A stretch of DNA of 64,000 nt from Spirogloea muscicola (taxonomy: Eukaryota > Streptophyta > Zygnematophyceae > Spirogloeales > Spirogloeaceae), in NCBI GenBank assembly GCA_009602725.1, contig WELB01000006.1, positions 944,832-1,008,831 on the forward strand. The letters run 5' to 3'. Positions 22,924 through 35,248 of this stretch are shown here, piece by piece (position 1 is the stretch's first letter; each line of letters starts with the position of its first letter). Below the pieces are notes generated by a model. The model was not told the origin of the DNA. It made no database searches and saw only the letters and a list, made by a program, of their open reading frames with translations. The position numbers and the translations under genes are program-made.

Positions 22924-24895
22924 CGCGGCAAGCTGAGCGAAAGAACTCCAAATCTGCGCCGGTAGTGCAGAGGCAGCGAACCCCGCGGGCAGGAGCCGCC
23001 AGAGCCAAGGCCGGCAGTGGCGGCACGCCTAGAGCATCGCCGCCGGCTCTGGCCCTGGCTCCGACGTCGGAGATGGCGCGCCGGCTCAGCAAGGGCTCTC
23101 TGAAGGAAGGGGCGGCGCCCGTCGGACGCGGCGGCGGCGGCGGCGGCGGCGGCGACGGCGGCGGCGACAGTCGGGCAAAGCTCAGCAAGGCCCTCGAGTA
23201 ACCGGTGGGTGGACCGTCTCTCTCCCTCCCTCCTCCTCCCCTCCCCCCGCGATGCTGGGCGCCTGCCCGCGCGCCTCCCTTTTGCGCGGCTGCCAGCCTG
23301 TCCCCAGGCCGCCATGGCCGCGGGCAGCGGGGCCCCGCCATAGCCAGGCGGGCGGCGGCGAGCGCCCCCCCGACGCCTGCCAGCCTCCGGCCGACGGCTG
23401 CCCGTCGGCTTCCCGACGGCCCTGACGCGGCCGGACGTCGGGCGGGCGTGGCAGGCGGGGGTCGTGCAGGAAGGGGCCGGGCGCGGAGGATGATCATTGC
23501 TCTTCCCAAACCTTGTCCATTCCTTCGGGCTGGCCTCTCCCAGCCACCAGTTAATCTGGCCGCGCTTGCTCTTCCCAAAGCTGAAGTTAGAGAAGCAGCT
23601 CTCCCAAACGGGGCAAGGATTGCGGCAAGGGCTGTGAAAAGTCAGCTACAAGAGAGTGAACAAGGTGTGAGATAGGCGATGGCTGTGTGAGAGCAAACCT
23701 GAGACAGAGAAGCAGTTCTTCCATCGGTGGCGAGGGCTGTGTAAAGAGAAGAAGTGGCTCTCTCAAGGCCAGCCCACACAGTGGCTCTCCCAATGGGGGC
23801 AAGGGCTGTGAAAAGCCAGTACGAAAAGAATTGACAAAGGTTCGAAGGGGCCAAATGACAGAGGGGCCTAATATGCTAAGCAGCTACGAAGGGGCCTGAA
23901 GAAGAAAAGGCTCTCTCAAGGCCAGCCCACAAACGAGAGAGAGGGTCCAAGGTCCAAATGAGGCCGGAAAGTGTGAGAAGTGTGAATAGTGAAGCGGCTG
24001 CGGAAGTCCAGCCCAATGTAGAGTGGACAAGGTCCAGAGGGGCCGCCGGAAAGAAGCAAGCGCGGCCAGATTAACTGGTGGCTAAGAGAGGCCACAGCCC
24101 AAGGGAATGGCCAAGCGCCGGAACGTGCTACGAACGGGGAGGAGAGGAAACAACTGCAAAGTAGATTGGAGTGGCTAATCTTGCTGGGAAACCCAACCCT
24201 ACTAGCCACGCGCCCGTCTGCTGTCCGCACAGCGTCGTACAGTGCAAACACGTCCTCGTGGCGGCTTTCTCAGCGCCCCGACGTGCGGCACGCGCGGGGT
24301 CCCCACTAATAAGTATCTCCGCTCGGATGAGGATAGAGGAATCGTCTGCCTGGCGGGGCCCACTGGATATTTTTTACAGAAGAGGGACGCTTCCTGGAGA
24401 GGGCGGTGGCTGTGAGAGGAGAAGGGCTCGCCCAGAGAGGATAGGGGCTGGAAAAGGCCAGCCCCAAAAAGAATGAACGAAGTGCGAGAAGGGGCAAGAG
24501 CTGTGAGAGGCCAGCCCGAAAAAAGAGATAATTTTGAGCCTCAATACGACGGGGGACTCCTACGCGTCCCACAAGCGCGGCCAGATTAACTGGTGGCTGG
24601 GAGACGTCAGCCCAAAGGAATGGACAAGGTCTGAAGGAGCCGGAGTGCTAAGGACTAAGACAGCAGCAAGCGAATTCTCAGTAACCTCTAGTCAGTAGAT
24701 GCAAATCTAAATAGCTAGCATGCGGAAAGACGTCGCCCTGACGGAAGCCGGAGGCTCCCGCCAGAGCGCGGCCTCAAGAAGCAAGCGCAGCCAAATTTAC
24801 TGGTGGCTGGGAGAGGCCAGCCCAAAAGAATGGACAAGACGCCTGCGCGCAAGTGGACCGCGGAAGCTGCAAAGAGACGGCCAGGCGCATCCGGA

Positions 24896-24990
24896 AGACT
24901 TCCCCTGGCCCCTTCTCGTCCTTTGTTCATTCTTTTTTGGGCTGGCTTTTTCCAGCCCCTATCCTCAATGGGCGAGCCCATTCTTCTCGA
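24896..24990 (+). repeat. Nested 3' UTR copy inside an older minus-strand copy
   Basis: A plus-strand 3' UTR segment (CCCTGGCCCCTTCTCGTCC to ATGGGCGAGCCC, with the stem-loop) sits exactly between the minus-strand pieces 24660-24895 and 25000-25130, which are contiguous in the related minus-strand copy at 1500-1800. This is a nested insertion. Confidence 0.7.
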
Positions 24991-25009
24991 AGACTTGAGC
25001 GAGGGACCC

Positions 25010-25130
25010 GGCGACGTGGAAGCCAGGCTGCTCGCCCTGCTGCCCGTGGGGGCGGGCCGCTGCTCGCCGCGCAAGGCGGTGAAGCAGGTCGAGCCATTTG
25101 GCGCCAAGGCGCCGTGTACGTTGACGTCCC
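25010..25130 (-). pseudogene. Retrotransposon ORF fragment, minus strand
   Basis: Reads LGAKWLDLLHRLARRAAARP and AGSLAQVFE on the minus strand, homologous to LGARWLELLNQLARHAIVRR and AGSLAQVYP at 36445-36560 (+). It is the left part of the copy interrupted at 24896-24990. Confidence 0.7.
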
Positions 25131-25600
25131 AGGTGGTGGGGAAAGCCCAGGAACCCGGTATTTTCTCCAGGTGAAAGCAGAAGCAGGGATATTCTCTCTT
25201 CTCTCGCTATCTCGCTATAGAAGAAAGAAGAAAGAAATTGCTCGCCCATGGAAAAAGAGGGGCTAGCAATGCCACCACCAGAAAAGAATGGACAATAACA
25301 GAAGGCCACAAAAACTGTGATAAGGATGTGTAACAACGAGAAATGAAGCTCTTCCAAAGTGGCGAGGGCCGTAAAAGTAAGATCATCCAAAATCACACAG
25401 GTATGCAAGGGACTCCTATGCTCATCAGAAGGGGCGAGGGCTTGTGAAAGGCCACCCCGAACAGAATGGACAATGTCCTAGCAAAGAAAAGTAAACAGCT
25501 CTTCCAAATTGACAACAATGGCTGTGAGAGGCCAGCCCAAAGAAATTGACGAGGTACGAAAAGCGAAGTGGCCACTTAGTACTCCAGGCGTTTCTAGGTG

Positions 25601-27620
25601 CTGCCTGGCGCTGCAAGCCTTCAGCGCTTTGTTTGAAGCACATGACGCCACACCTGTGCACCGGCAGGCAGGACGCACCTGGCCCTCCAACTCTGGGTAT
25701 TGCCTCGACGTGTTGATTACAAAGTCCACAAGCTTCTTCTCTTTCTGCTGCTACTTTCACAGCTATTGCCAAGTTGGAATAGCTTGTCCTTCTTCTGAGT
25801 GCTGCTTACTTCAACCAGCGGCTGTTGATCAGAAGTAACAAATAATGACAATCAGTCGTGAATGCCATTTGCTTAGTTGCGCTGTTTGCGCTTCTGCTCA
25901 TTCTGAGCCTTGCGCACTCTATTTGGGCTGCCCTTCAATTGCAAACGCCCCCGCTCAGATGAAGTTATCCTCTTTTCCGTCTTATCCTCATTACTATCGT
26001 ACAAGAGGGGACGATGACTGTAAAAGGGCAGCCAAAAAGACTGGACGGGTTAAGAAGCGGAAAGCATGCAGCTTAGCAATTGGGTACTAGGAAGCTTGTC
26101 AGTAATCACTAGTCAACAGTCACAAGTCGGGATATCTAGCAGCAGTGAAATAAGTGCAAAGACAGAAGGTTTTTGGAGTCGCCGCGCCAAGATCTAGAAC
26201 GGGCAGCCTGGGCGCGACCTGCCCGGTGATGCGCATGGCGACCCCTATCCTCAATGAGCGAGCCCTTCTTCTCCTGAAGGGCTCTACGAGGGAGAGCACT
26301 GCCCTCCAAGGGAGAACACCTTCTCGTTCTCTGCAGAGAACGCGAGCTGCTTCTACAACAGATGCGATGGTTTCTGAAGTGCACGACCAGTGTGGTGAAA
26401 ACAGGAATCATCTCTTTAGGAAATATGCCAGCTCCTCCGTAGGGCCAGTCTGTATCAGTGACATAGTCCGACAGAGTCAGCAAAAACTGGTTGATGCAGC
26501 ATGGTTTATCATCGTCGTGCTAATGTGCTAATGTGATAAGGCAAGCTTACTTAGACAGCAAATCGACGACCGACAGACATGGTGCAGAAATAAGACACTG
26601 TGATCATTGTGACAAGCTGTTTGAGCAGCTTTTGCTCGACCCAGCCTTGCAAGGCGAAGGCCAGTGAGGCCCTGCCAGGGAATGGACAAGATGTGATGAG
26701 CTAGCTGGTATGTGCACAAGACGCCGTGAGCTAGCTGGTACGTCTGCTTTGACTTGACTACCTTCTGGCAGGAGCACGGCAAGCAAGGATATGGACACCT
26801 CCTCTCCACGTCTTCTCCAGCGCCTTTGGGCCTTGTTCACTCATTTGTGGGCTCGCTTTACTCAGCCCTCAACCCCTCAACCCCCTTGGAAGAGCTTCTT
26901 CTTCTTCTTAAGCCTCCTCAGCTTGCTGAAATGCCAGGAATTCGACGTTCAGATGGACAAATCTGTGGCGTGCTTGTCTGCGTACATGGACGCCTTGAAA
27001 GGCACGCGCAAGTATGAACACGGTCTGCCAAGAGCATTTGGCAGAGCAATTTCGTACCAGAGTGCATGGTACAACGGTCACCAAATGTAACAGACTGCGG
27101 AAGTGAAAGCGACCACGTTAGAAGGCGCATCAAGAATGGATGACATGTCAGTAGAGTGCACAAATTGTTGGAAGTACTCGCTAGCAGAGTGGGCCCTGAT
27201 ACTACACAGGCAGCAGCAGCTCTCAGACGACATGAACTCTGTCCATTCTTTTCTGGGCTGGCTTTGCTAGCCCCTTTTTTTCTATGGGCGAGCAATTTCT
27301 TCTGTAGCTCACACAGCACTTGGAGGTTTGCGCAGAACGGTTCAGGGAAGCAAATATCCCGGCAGAAGCAGATTTGCAGCAGCTTATGCAAGTTCGACTT
27401 AAAGGAAAGCTTCGCAGACCAAATTATGTCAGATAGTCTGGAAAAGCCAGACAGTACTTGGCAACCTCTGTCAGAGTATTTTGAAGTGCTCCCCAAAGTC
27501 GAGAAGTGCTGCTTGCAGCTCAAGTTAAGTCCTTGAAGGTGCTGAATGAAGAACCAGCTAGTGCCAAGGGCGTCAGTAAGACAAGGGACAGCGTGCACGC
27601 TGGAGTTACCCAGCCGATTC
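25601..27620. other. Low-gene stretch with repeat scraps and orphan exon-like segments
   Basis: Repeat modules lie at 26230-26290 (+), 26810-26900 (+) and 27235-27300 (+). Between them are two plus-strand exon-like segments. 26938-27086 follows a clear acceptor, encodes EFDVQMDKSVACLSAYMDAL and continues to a GT donor; 27317-27418 follows an acceptor and encodes HLEVCAERFREANIPAEADL and onward to a stop. Their phases do not join directly. I do not recognise the protein; they may be remnants of a host gene broken by insertions. The rest shows nothing. Confidence 0.3.
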
Positions 27621-28191
27621 GGTAAGGCCAAATTTTGTCGGCAGGCCGACCCCTCCCGCCACCTCTGCGGGCATGCTACCTGCAGCGGACAGTCGCCCCA
27701 ATAGGCATGGTGGGCGAGCTCTACAAGGAATTCGACAAGTCCCTTCTGCAGGCCCTGGCATCCCTTCTATATTCTTCATCTTTCCTCTCCGCTTCATCCC
27801 TCCAAGAAGAAGTGGCTCTCCCAATGGGGACAAGGGCTGTGAAAAGCCAGCCCGACATGAATTGACAACGGTTCGAAGGGGCCAAAATGAATCCCTCCAG
27901 GCTTCCCTCCCCACTCGCATGGGCGACCTTGTCTGCCGGTCGTTGGAGCAGACGGTGCAAGCAGCCGTCCTGGGCTGCTGGCACCAGAGCGCCTCTCTGC
28001 TTCACATGCGCTTCCCTTGCCTCCACGACCCCGTACGCAATGTGGAGGAAGGCTCCTTCCCCTTTCCAAGGGGATCTGAGGAGCATCCGTGACTCGGCAA
28101 TCGCCTCTTTTCCTTCCCTACAACTACTTACGCCATTCTCCGCCCTCGCACAAGCTTCAGATAGAGGGGCTGGTCCAGACTGGTTACGGCA

Positions 28192-29190
28192 GTGGAAGTT
28201 GAGCGCGGCAGAAGGTTGAGAAGGCTGCCAGAGATTCACAACAATCCAAGGAGACTGGCAAGACTTACTTCTCTCGCTACACCTGGTGCCACCGACTGGA
28301 TCCCTTCACACGCCGTCGCCAACGCCTTCAGCATCAGCTCCGAGGCCTTTCGGACGTTGCTTCGACTCTCCCTCGGACTCCCACCTAAATGCCTGATTGG
28401 GGTGCGCCAGTGTGAGCGTGGCTTCCGTGCAGAGGGTGCTGAGCCACTCACACGCTGCGATGCCCCACTGGACCAGAAGTGGTGGGCATCCACAACCTCC
28501 TCCGCAATGCCCTACGGTTTGATGCGCTACGCCGGGTACTGTGCGATCGTGGAAGTCAACAACATCATGCCTATCACCACGAATGCCCAGGGACGTCATC
28601 ATCGCTGCACATTTGACATTGTGGGCGTGCAATCTGGTGGAGGACCACGGGCCTTTGTCGATGTTGTTATTACGGAGGCCTATAAAGGTCCAGCATCCAC
28701 GCACATTGCTGGCCACGCAGTGGGCAGTGCAGAACAAAGAAAGCTGCAGTACTACTCCGATTACCCCAAATGCGATCAGCTCCTGCCAGCGGCAGTCGAC
28801 ATCTTTGGCTGTGTGGGTCCTCGTTTCCACACTCTCCTTCAGAATATTCCCAATCCAGGCGACACACGACATGCAGATGTGTTCCTGGCTGAGTTGGGCT
28901 TGCCAGCTGCATATCTGTCATTCTTGCAACGAAGAGTTTCGGCCTGTTTGCAGCGTGCTCAGGCTAATGCTTTGCACCAGAAAGCTGGGCGAGTTCTAGT
29001 TGGTGGCAGAAGGGCTTCGTATCTGCCATCTAGTATTCAGGCATCCATTAGCGACCCTTATGTTTTGACCCGTGGTTACTGAGCGGGTCATTCTGCTGTA
29101 GGTTATGTAGGTCTTCAGATGTGCGTGCCTTTGTACTTGGCCGTTTGGCCATTTGGCCCACGTTTGTTTCAATTACACGAAAATTTTATA
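28192..29190 (+). mobile_element. 3' end of non-LTR retrotransposon (ORF C-terminal domain plus 3' UTR), subfamily B
   Basis: An open frame to TGA at 29080-29082 encodes the C-terminal region typical of many plant/algal LINE-type ORFs. It has FRTLLRLSLGLPPKCLIGV, then a Cys/His-poor variant of the usual knuckle, then the D-[IV]V...AFVDVVITEAYK...RKLQYY pattern that resembles a restriction-like nuclease core (inference), then LLPAAVDIFGCVG, and the ending DPYVLTRGY. No reverse transcriptase is upstream, so the copy is 5'-truncated. The 3' UTR (29083-29190) is shared with the minus copy at 37235-37390. The uninterrupted frame of almost 290 codons means this is a young copy or is under constraint. 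Confidence 0.7.
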
Positions 29191-29197
29191 AGCAGCC

Positions 29198-31834
29198 ATG
29201 GCCGCGCTGCACCCTGGCGCCGCCGCGGCGGCGGCGGCGGCGGCAAGGCCGCGTCGTTGGCGCTCCACTGCCGGNTCCTCCGGCAGGACGGCGCCGCTGG
29301 AGTCGTCGGCGGCGGCGGCGGCGGCGGCGGTAGCGAGGCCCGGGCGCTGCCGCCGCCGCTGGTGCTGGTGCACGGCAGCTACCACGCGGCGTGGTGCTGG
29401 GCGCCCCACTGGATGCCCCACCTGGCCGCCGCCGGCCACGACGTGCACGCCGTCAGCCTCCTCGGCCAAGTAGGTGCGCCGCCGACTGGCTGCGATCCCC
29501 TGCTGGGCGCCCGCAGACGCCCTGCCGTGGTCCTCACCCAAGATAGTGGCCGCGCGCTCTCGCCCAGCTGGCCTGTCCACTGCGAGGTGGTACTGTTGAG
29601 CCGCCGTCGTGGGCTCGTCAATGCCGAGCTCAACACTGACTGCTGCTGCTTGCATTGCCAGGGCGGGAGTGACGTCCCAGCCGGGCGCGTTGCTGGGACC
29701 CTCCAAGTACTCTTCCAAAAAGCCCTGCCCTCACCTCGCCCCTCCGAGCAATGACCTTCCGATTAACTGAATGCATTCGCGAATAATAGGAGCAAATTAA
29801 GCCCCAAGCGCCACCCTCCCCTGGGACTCTGACACACACAGCCAGACACGCAGCTGCTCCTCGTGCGTGGGCTGCTCGCCGAGCATCAGTTGTGCAGGCC
29901 AACAGGATTACTGAAGTTGGGGCATTGACTCTGGATTGCTTAGATCTTATGCTTTCACACAGAGTGCTCGTTTGGAGATGAGAGCCCTGGGGCCTCTGCT
30001 GCCGCATGCCTTACGTTTTACGCACAGGTGGTGCTGCTACATAAGAGGGCTGCCATCAGTGGGGGATTGGGGCCGGCGGTTGCTTGACCGGAGCTCCCCT
30101 GGTGCCATGCTCTCTTCCAGAACAGGAGCACGCGGACTGCGTGGCAGACTTCATTGGCACCTTGCAGCGGCCGCCCGTTCTGATCGGCCACTCCTTTGGG
30201 GGTCTCATTGTGCAAGCCTACCTCGCAGAGAAGGAGCAGAGTGCCGGGGACAGGACTGGTCAGCACGCCGTCCTTGCCATCCTCTGCTGCAGCAATGTCA
30301 ACGTCAACATGCTATTGACATCAGGCTCCTCCTTTGCTTATACTGGGAACTGGGTCTTGCATATACTTTGCTCACCGTCCTGATGGCAAGTGTGCGCAAC
30401 ATATCAGGAACATCATTTCCCGTGCTGGCTGGGGCTGTCCTTGCGTGCTCCGTTCCTCCCACCGGCAATTCGTAAGCTCCGTTGCTTTCGTCAAGTGACC
30501 ATGGGTGGAAGAAAGGCAATCTTGAATGCTGTGCCTATATTCAGATGATATTGCACCTGTCAACATGGACTTAGTGCATTGTCTCTATGTCACTCATTAC
30601 AGCTGCGGTGCAGCCTAATGCAATCAAGGATTGCAAAACTTCTCGATCACAAGTCCTCACTTTCTGCAGCAGGGTTACAGCCTCTAGGAGTAGGCTTGGT
30701 TGTGCTTGATGGTCTGAGGGGTAATATGTTGAGGCCCAACTACTTAGGATGCCTAAAGCATCACGTTAGCTCTCCCTGGCAGATCTGAGTTGATGCCAAA
30801 CAACCTGATCAAAATTCAGCAGCCTAGAGTATCCCCTCCTTCAAGTGTTAATGCTTTCCCCCATGCTTTCCCCCTCTTTCTCTCTACTTCCCCCGTTGCT
30901 CCGCAGGCAAGTCTTAAGCCTACCTTTTCTGGTCGCAGAAAGATGATCGCAAGGTATTTCAGGGAGCGGCCACGTGAAAGTCTTCAGGTCAGTTTGACCG
31001 TATGCCTTGCAAGGGGCTTCCCACACTTGACTGGCAAAGTTGCATCAGATTTTTCTTTGCCCTCTACATGCAATACAATAAGATGTATGGTTGCAAAGTT
31101 GAGACAGCAGCGCTTGTAGACTTGACAGTGTGGGCTTCTCCAGTCATGCATTGTTGCTGCTAACAACACATTTGTTGGGCCTGGATGAGATAGATTTTCT
31201 GGAGTTTGGCAGCCAAGCGCTTCATGAGCAATGTCCCGCTGTGCCGCAAGACCTTTTTCTCGCGCTCCATGCTGGACACTGAGGTTGCCAAGTAAGGTCG
31301 CTTGCAAGCCTGAGGCTGGGGATGGGTAGTACTTTTCGACTGCCTTGTCACACATGCCTTCTGAAAGTCCTTAACCGCAAAGTCTGGCAGCCCCACCTTG
31401 TGAATCCGTTCAGGTACCAGGACCTAATGCGAAGCAGCTCCAAGGTGCCGCTCCTTGACCTCAGGCAGCTGAGCAACTCCCTCCCAGTGCGCAGTCCAGG
31501 CTGCAACCGACCACCAATCCTGGTCCTCGGCGCCGAGAATGACTTTATTGTGGTCAGGCCCAGGACTAATCTTCCCGATCTGCTATTTGAAGGATTTTGT
31601 TACTGGCCAGCGATGCGATTATTGTGATGCTAGGTTGCAGGTTTTAAGCCATCCAACTTTGAGCTGAATGACTCTGCTCATTATGGCTGGCAGGACCGTG
31701 TAGGACTTGAAGAGACAGCAGACTTTTTCAGTACGGAAGCAGTAGTGGTGCCGGATGTTGCTCACGATTTAATGCTAGACACAGGATGGAAATGCGCTGC
31801 AAATGCTGTCCAGCAATGGCTGATGGGCGTCTAG
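29198..31834 (+). CDS. Alpha/beta-hydrolase fold enzyme, possibly plastid-targeted
   Basis: A serine hydrolase of unknown substrate. Exons: about 29198-29469, 29662-29706, 30126-30240, 30408-30471, 30939-30991, 31213-31291, 31414-31552, 31694-31834; all phases from exon 1 onward close. Motifs: LVLVHGSYHAAWCW (oxyanion region), GHSFGG (nucleophile Ser), LVLGAENDFIVDRVG (acidic residue), PDVAHDLMLDTGW (catalytic His). The protein ends QQWLMGV. The start ATG at 29198 heads an Ala/Arg-rich, transit-peptide-like leader, but it is in a different frame from LVLVHG. The single N at 29275 lies between them and must hide missing or extra bases. The exon 5 donor (after 30991) was chosen by phase and is the least certain. 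Confidence 0.85.
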
Positions 31835-32134
31835 AAGAGGGAGGAGTTCTTGCGCAGAGTTCCTCATCTAAGGAAGATAGGATTGATAATTTTCTTTCAG
31901 CGCTCACTAGAGCTACTGGAAGATGTTAAAGAATGGCTGGTATGTCAGTCCAACCTGTGTTTGCTGGACAGCCTTAGCTGTACCAGTTTGTGCCACTGTG
32001 TTCGCAGCAACGCCGCAGCCAAGACATTGTGGCATTGCAAAGCGGGCAGAAGACATGCAGCCCAGATTACAGTGGGCCAATTGCGTTCTGAAAAAGGGTC
32101 AGGGCTCCGCAGTCGAGAAGCAGTAGTGCTGGAC

Positions 32135-35100
32135 TTACTTTGGATGCGACACAAGGATGGTCGTGTGCGTGCGTGTTTCTTTGGCTCGCTCAGCAGTGTC
32201 ATAATCGCGAGCCCACCACTCAATAATCTCCTCATTTGTGTGCACCTGCAATTTGACGATCTGTAAGCAGGCCTGGACTGGTGGGGAGCAGGCCCGAGTA
32301 AAAGTCACAGAGAGTGCGCTACATGTGTCTTTTTGCGGCCTACATAGTGGTAGAGAGGACAGTGTCACCATGTCAGAGTCCATCAAATTGCTTGTCAGTG
32401 AAGCAGATGCTAAGCAGGGGTTTACAGACATGACATGAGACCTAACTACGTCTGGGCTAGAGCGGGCTGATGAAAGAGTGGGGGACGTCAGCACCTCAGA
32501 GCAGAAAGTGCGAGCACTTTTCAGAAGGTGAAGGCCTGCATAGTGGTCATGCCTCAGCGCAGTTGTCCTGACGTGCAGCCCTCCCTCAGCAGGATCCACC
32601 ACCTCATTGGATTTTGCTGCCCGCACCTGATGCATGAGAGGATGCTGGCTTGGCTAAGGTAAACAGCAGTCTGCAGATTGCTCACTCGGGCCAAACAACG
32701 ATTGCCATGCTAATGAAACAAGCAGGGAGCAGAGCCCAACAGCTCCATCTAAGCACACCCGCTGGTTGTGCGAGAGGAGAAGGTGCAGGGCGTGCTGAAG
32801 AAGATGCAGGATCGAGCCATGTGCCCAGTAGTGTGTGCACAGATGAGCCTGGCAAATATTCTGTAACCTCAGAAGCTAGACCCTTCTATGTCACGATGAC
32901 CTTGCACCTTGACAAGTACTACTATAGTAAAGATGGTCAAGTGGCCTGCCAGTCACCTTCCGAGGGTTGATGAAGAGCTTGCGGTCCCCTCGCTTGCTAG
33001 GGCACAGCTCAGGATCCACCTTGTCACTGCCCTCCTCAACGCAGAAGTAGTGGGGCCATGTAAACACCATGCGCTCGACTGGCCAGCTGTCCTTGGCCTT
33101 AGGCGGCGTGCACTTGTTGGTGCTCCACCACCGCGCACCGTGCGACAGCCATGGCTCACTCTCGTGGGCCTTGAGGATGTTTGGCAGCGGGCTGTGGGGG
33201 TCCACCCAGAGATAGTCATCCCACTCCCCCCACAGCACCCACTGGGAGTCGAATGCCGAGCGGTAGATGCAGTCGTTTAGCGCCAGCACCTGCACAGTGC
33301 CCCGAGATTGTGCAATTCTGTCAATATCAGCCCATAGCGTCCTGTGAAATGCGCGAGCCAGTGTGGCAGCAGCCGTTTGCCCCACCCTGGTAGCTCTGCC
33401 AAAGCACAGAGCCCTGTACACAGTGAAGCGCGGGGACTCGTCCAAAGGGCTTCGTTTCAGTTTTCACATGATGAGATCCGTGCTGAGGAAGGGCCCTGCA
33501 AGCATGGCTACCTGGCCAGACCTATACAGGCCAAACTTCTCGATGCCCCGTAAGGAGGTAATATGTAGCAGGCCTGTCTTCAGGAAGGGCTTCAGCTTGG
33601 CCAGCTGGGTGTTGTCCAGAGCTCCAGCATCGTAGGCTATGGACTTGTCAACGCCCAGCCCTCTGTGGAACTCCATCCATTCTGCCAGCCTCTGGCCATC
33701 CACTGGCCCTCCAGTCGCGTCGGAGATGGGCACCGAGCAGAATGTCAGCTTATGCCTGTACGGAGCTTCTGGCTCGAGCTGGTGAGCTGTCTTGACTCCG
33801 CCGTCCTCCCTGTATAGTAACACCTCTTCGTGATCAAGCGTCGCCACCAATTCTCCTCCCTTCTGGCCAGTTGCACTTTCAAGTGTGCACTGCAAATTGA
33901 TGACCCTTTCAGTTGGAAATCTCTTAAGCGATCAAGGCAATGAATAGCTAAAGCTGCAAAAAGCTTGCCAACCAAGCATGCATGCACAAGTTGACACACG
34001 AGCCTTCCTTGAGAGCTCAAGAGCTGACCAATTATGGAATGAAGAGGATGCTGCTGCATCGATGGACGAGGCCAAATGATTGGCTTGTTTGGAAATGGAG
34101 ATGACCTGAATGATGATGACCTCGTATGGCATGCGTTCCTCCTCGCCAGGGTATAGTAGCTCCACCTTGCCAAGGATCTCCTTTCCTGAGGCTCCTCGCC
34201 AAGTGCAGTCCGATACCCTTCTGTGCTGCTTGAGAACTGAAAAAGGGCAGCATGCATGCATCAGATGTGCAGGTCCTCGCACTGATCTGGACGTTGATGG
34301 ATCCAAGAAGAGGCTAATAGCATCACATTCCCACTGTTTTGAAGCAGCAAAGACGTTTGCATTTGGAAGCAGTGATACGATCCAGTGCCAAGGCATGGAA
34401 CGACCTGACTGGAACGACCTGACATTGCTGACCAAACGGTTCGCAGTCAATATCTAACAGAGGACAATGAGGCCATTGTCGTCTATAGTGTAAGTTAGCA
34501 GCTGATGAACGCCCCTTGTGTGTTTCTGGCAGCCTACCAGCTGCGCCAAAGCCGATGGTTGCAAATCTCTGCTTATCAATCCTGTATGCGCTGAATTGTA
34601 CAAAACCGTAAGGTCCACGACCCACGAACTGGTGCTGCTTCCACTCCGCTTGCATGGGAGCCGTGCTGCAGGGCAACAGGCATCAAAGTGAGGGACTTTG
34701 GATAGCTTTTGCAACGCCACGAGGTTGGCAACCTCAAGCGCCAGACCGTTGGTCCAGGCAGAAGTCAAAGTTGTGTGAGCAAGCGGCGGCCTGGAGACAA
34801 AGGGCGCACCAAAAGGAGCGTGACGGACAGTATTTCTTGCAAATCTTCAGTACATGGACAGTGAAGCACAGCACCCAATGCAGGCAACGCTTCAATGTGC
34901 GCATTGATGTCCGGAAAGGAAGGCGGGGTCAGGGGGGTTTTCTTGGCAGACATGAGATAGAGAGAGCTGCGGTGGCATAGCTTGCATCCCGGCCGGAAGT
35001 GGCAGACCGCAACGGAGGGCCAGAGAAGCAATCTGCTGGTCATGAGGCACAAACCTCACAACATCGGCGAGCCTGGACTCGCATTCTCGGCGCATGGTGT

Positions 35101-35248
35101 GCTTCATCTCGTGGATGTTGAAGTGAATGGAGAGGAGCAGGTATTTGATGGCGAACAGCAAGCAGATGATGAGCGAGACCGTGCCAAACTTCTTGGTCAG
35201 CCGCACCCAGAGTGGGTCCCCAACCACCTTCTTCATGGTTGCGACCAT
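32135..35248 (-). CDS. GT92-family (DUF23) glycosyltransferase, type II membrane protein
   Basis: A Golgi-type glycosyltransferase; the family transfers galactose-like sugars to glycans, the exact substrate being unknown. Exons (-): 35248-35055, 34665-34538, 34236-34106, 33889-33512, 33289-32957, 32626-32495, 32260-32135 (473 aa, phases close). A signal anchor lies near residues 18-35 (SLIICLLFAIKYLLL). Family features: EWMEFHRGLGVDKSIAYD, VLALNDCIYRSAFDSQW, WDDYLWVDP (acidic metal-binding motif), SHGARWWS, RMVFTWPHYFC, KLFINPRKV, and LRHDHYAG near the end, followed by an unusual C-terminal helix (TNEEIIEWWARDYDTAERAK). The last acceptor could also be at 32245. The frame is open upstream of the chosen ATG, with a single N at 35448, so a longer N-terminus is possible. 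Convergent with the hydrolase gene, 300 bp apart. Confidence 0.85.

Larger units (their letters stand above)
23490..25600. repeat. Third block of retrotransposon 3'-end fragments
   Basis: Mixed-orientation pieces of the same family: 23500-23580 (+), 23590-23660, 23770-23850 and 23915-24110 (-), 24410-24480 (-), 24565-24660 and 24780-24840 (-), 24896-24990 (+), 25010-25130 (-), 25225-25300 (-), and diverged modules at 25330-25560 (-). Small islands between them (24170-24400) show nothing. Confidence 0.75.

Noticed and set aside
22920-23578. Overlapping ORFs on both strands in the CGG-rich stretch
   Set aside because: Composition-driven open frames with no family signal; only the hydrophobic exon below 22923 is supported.
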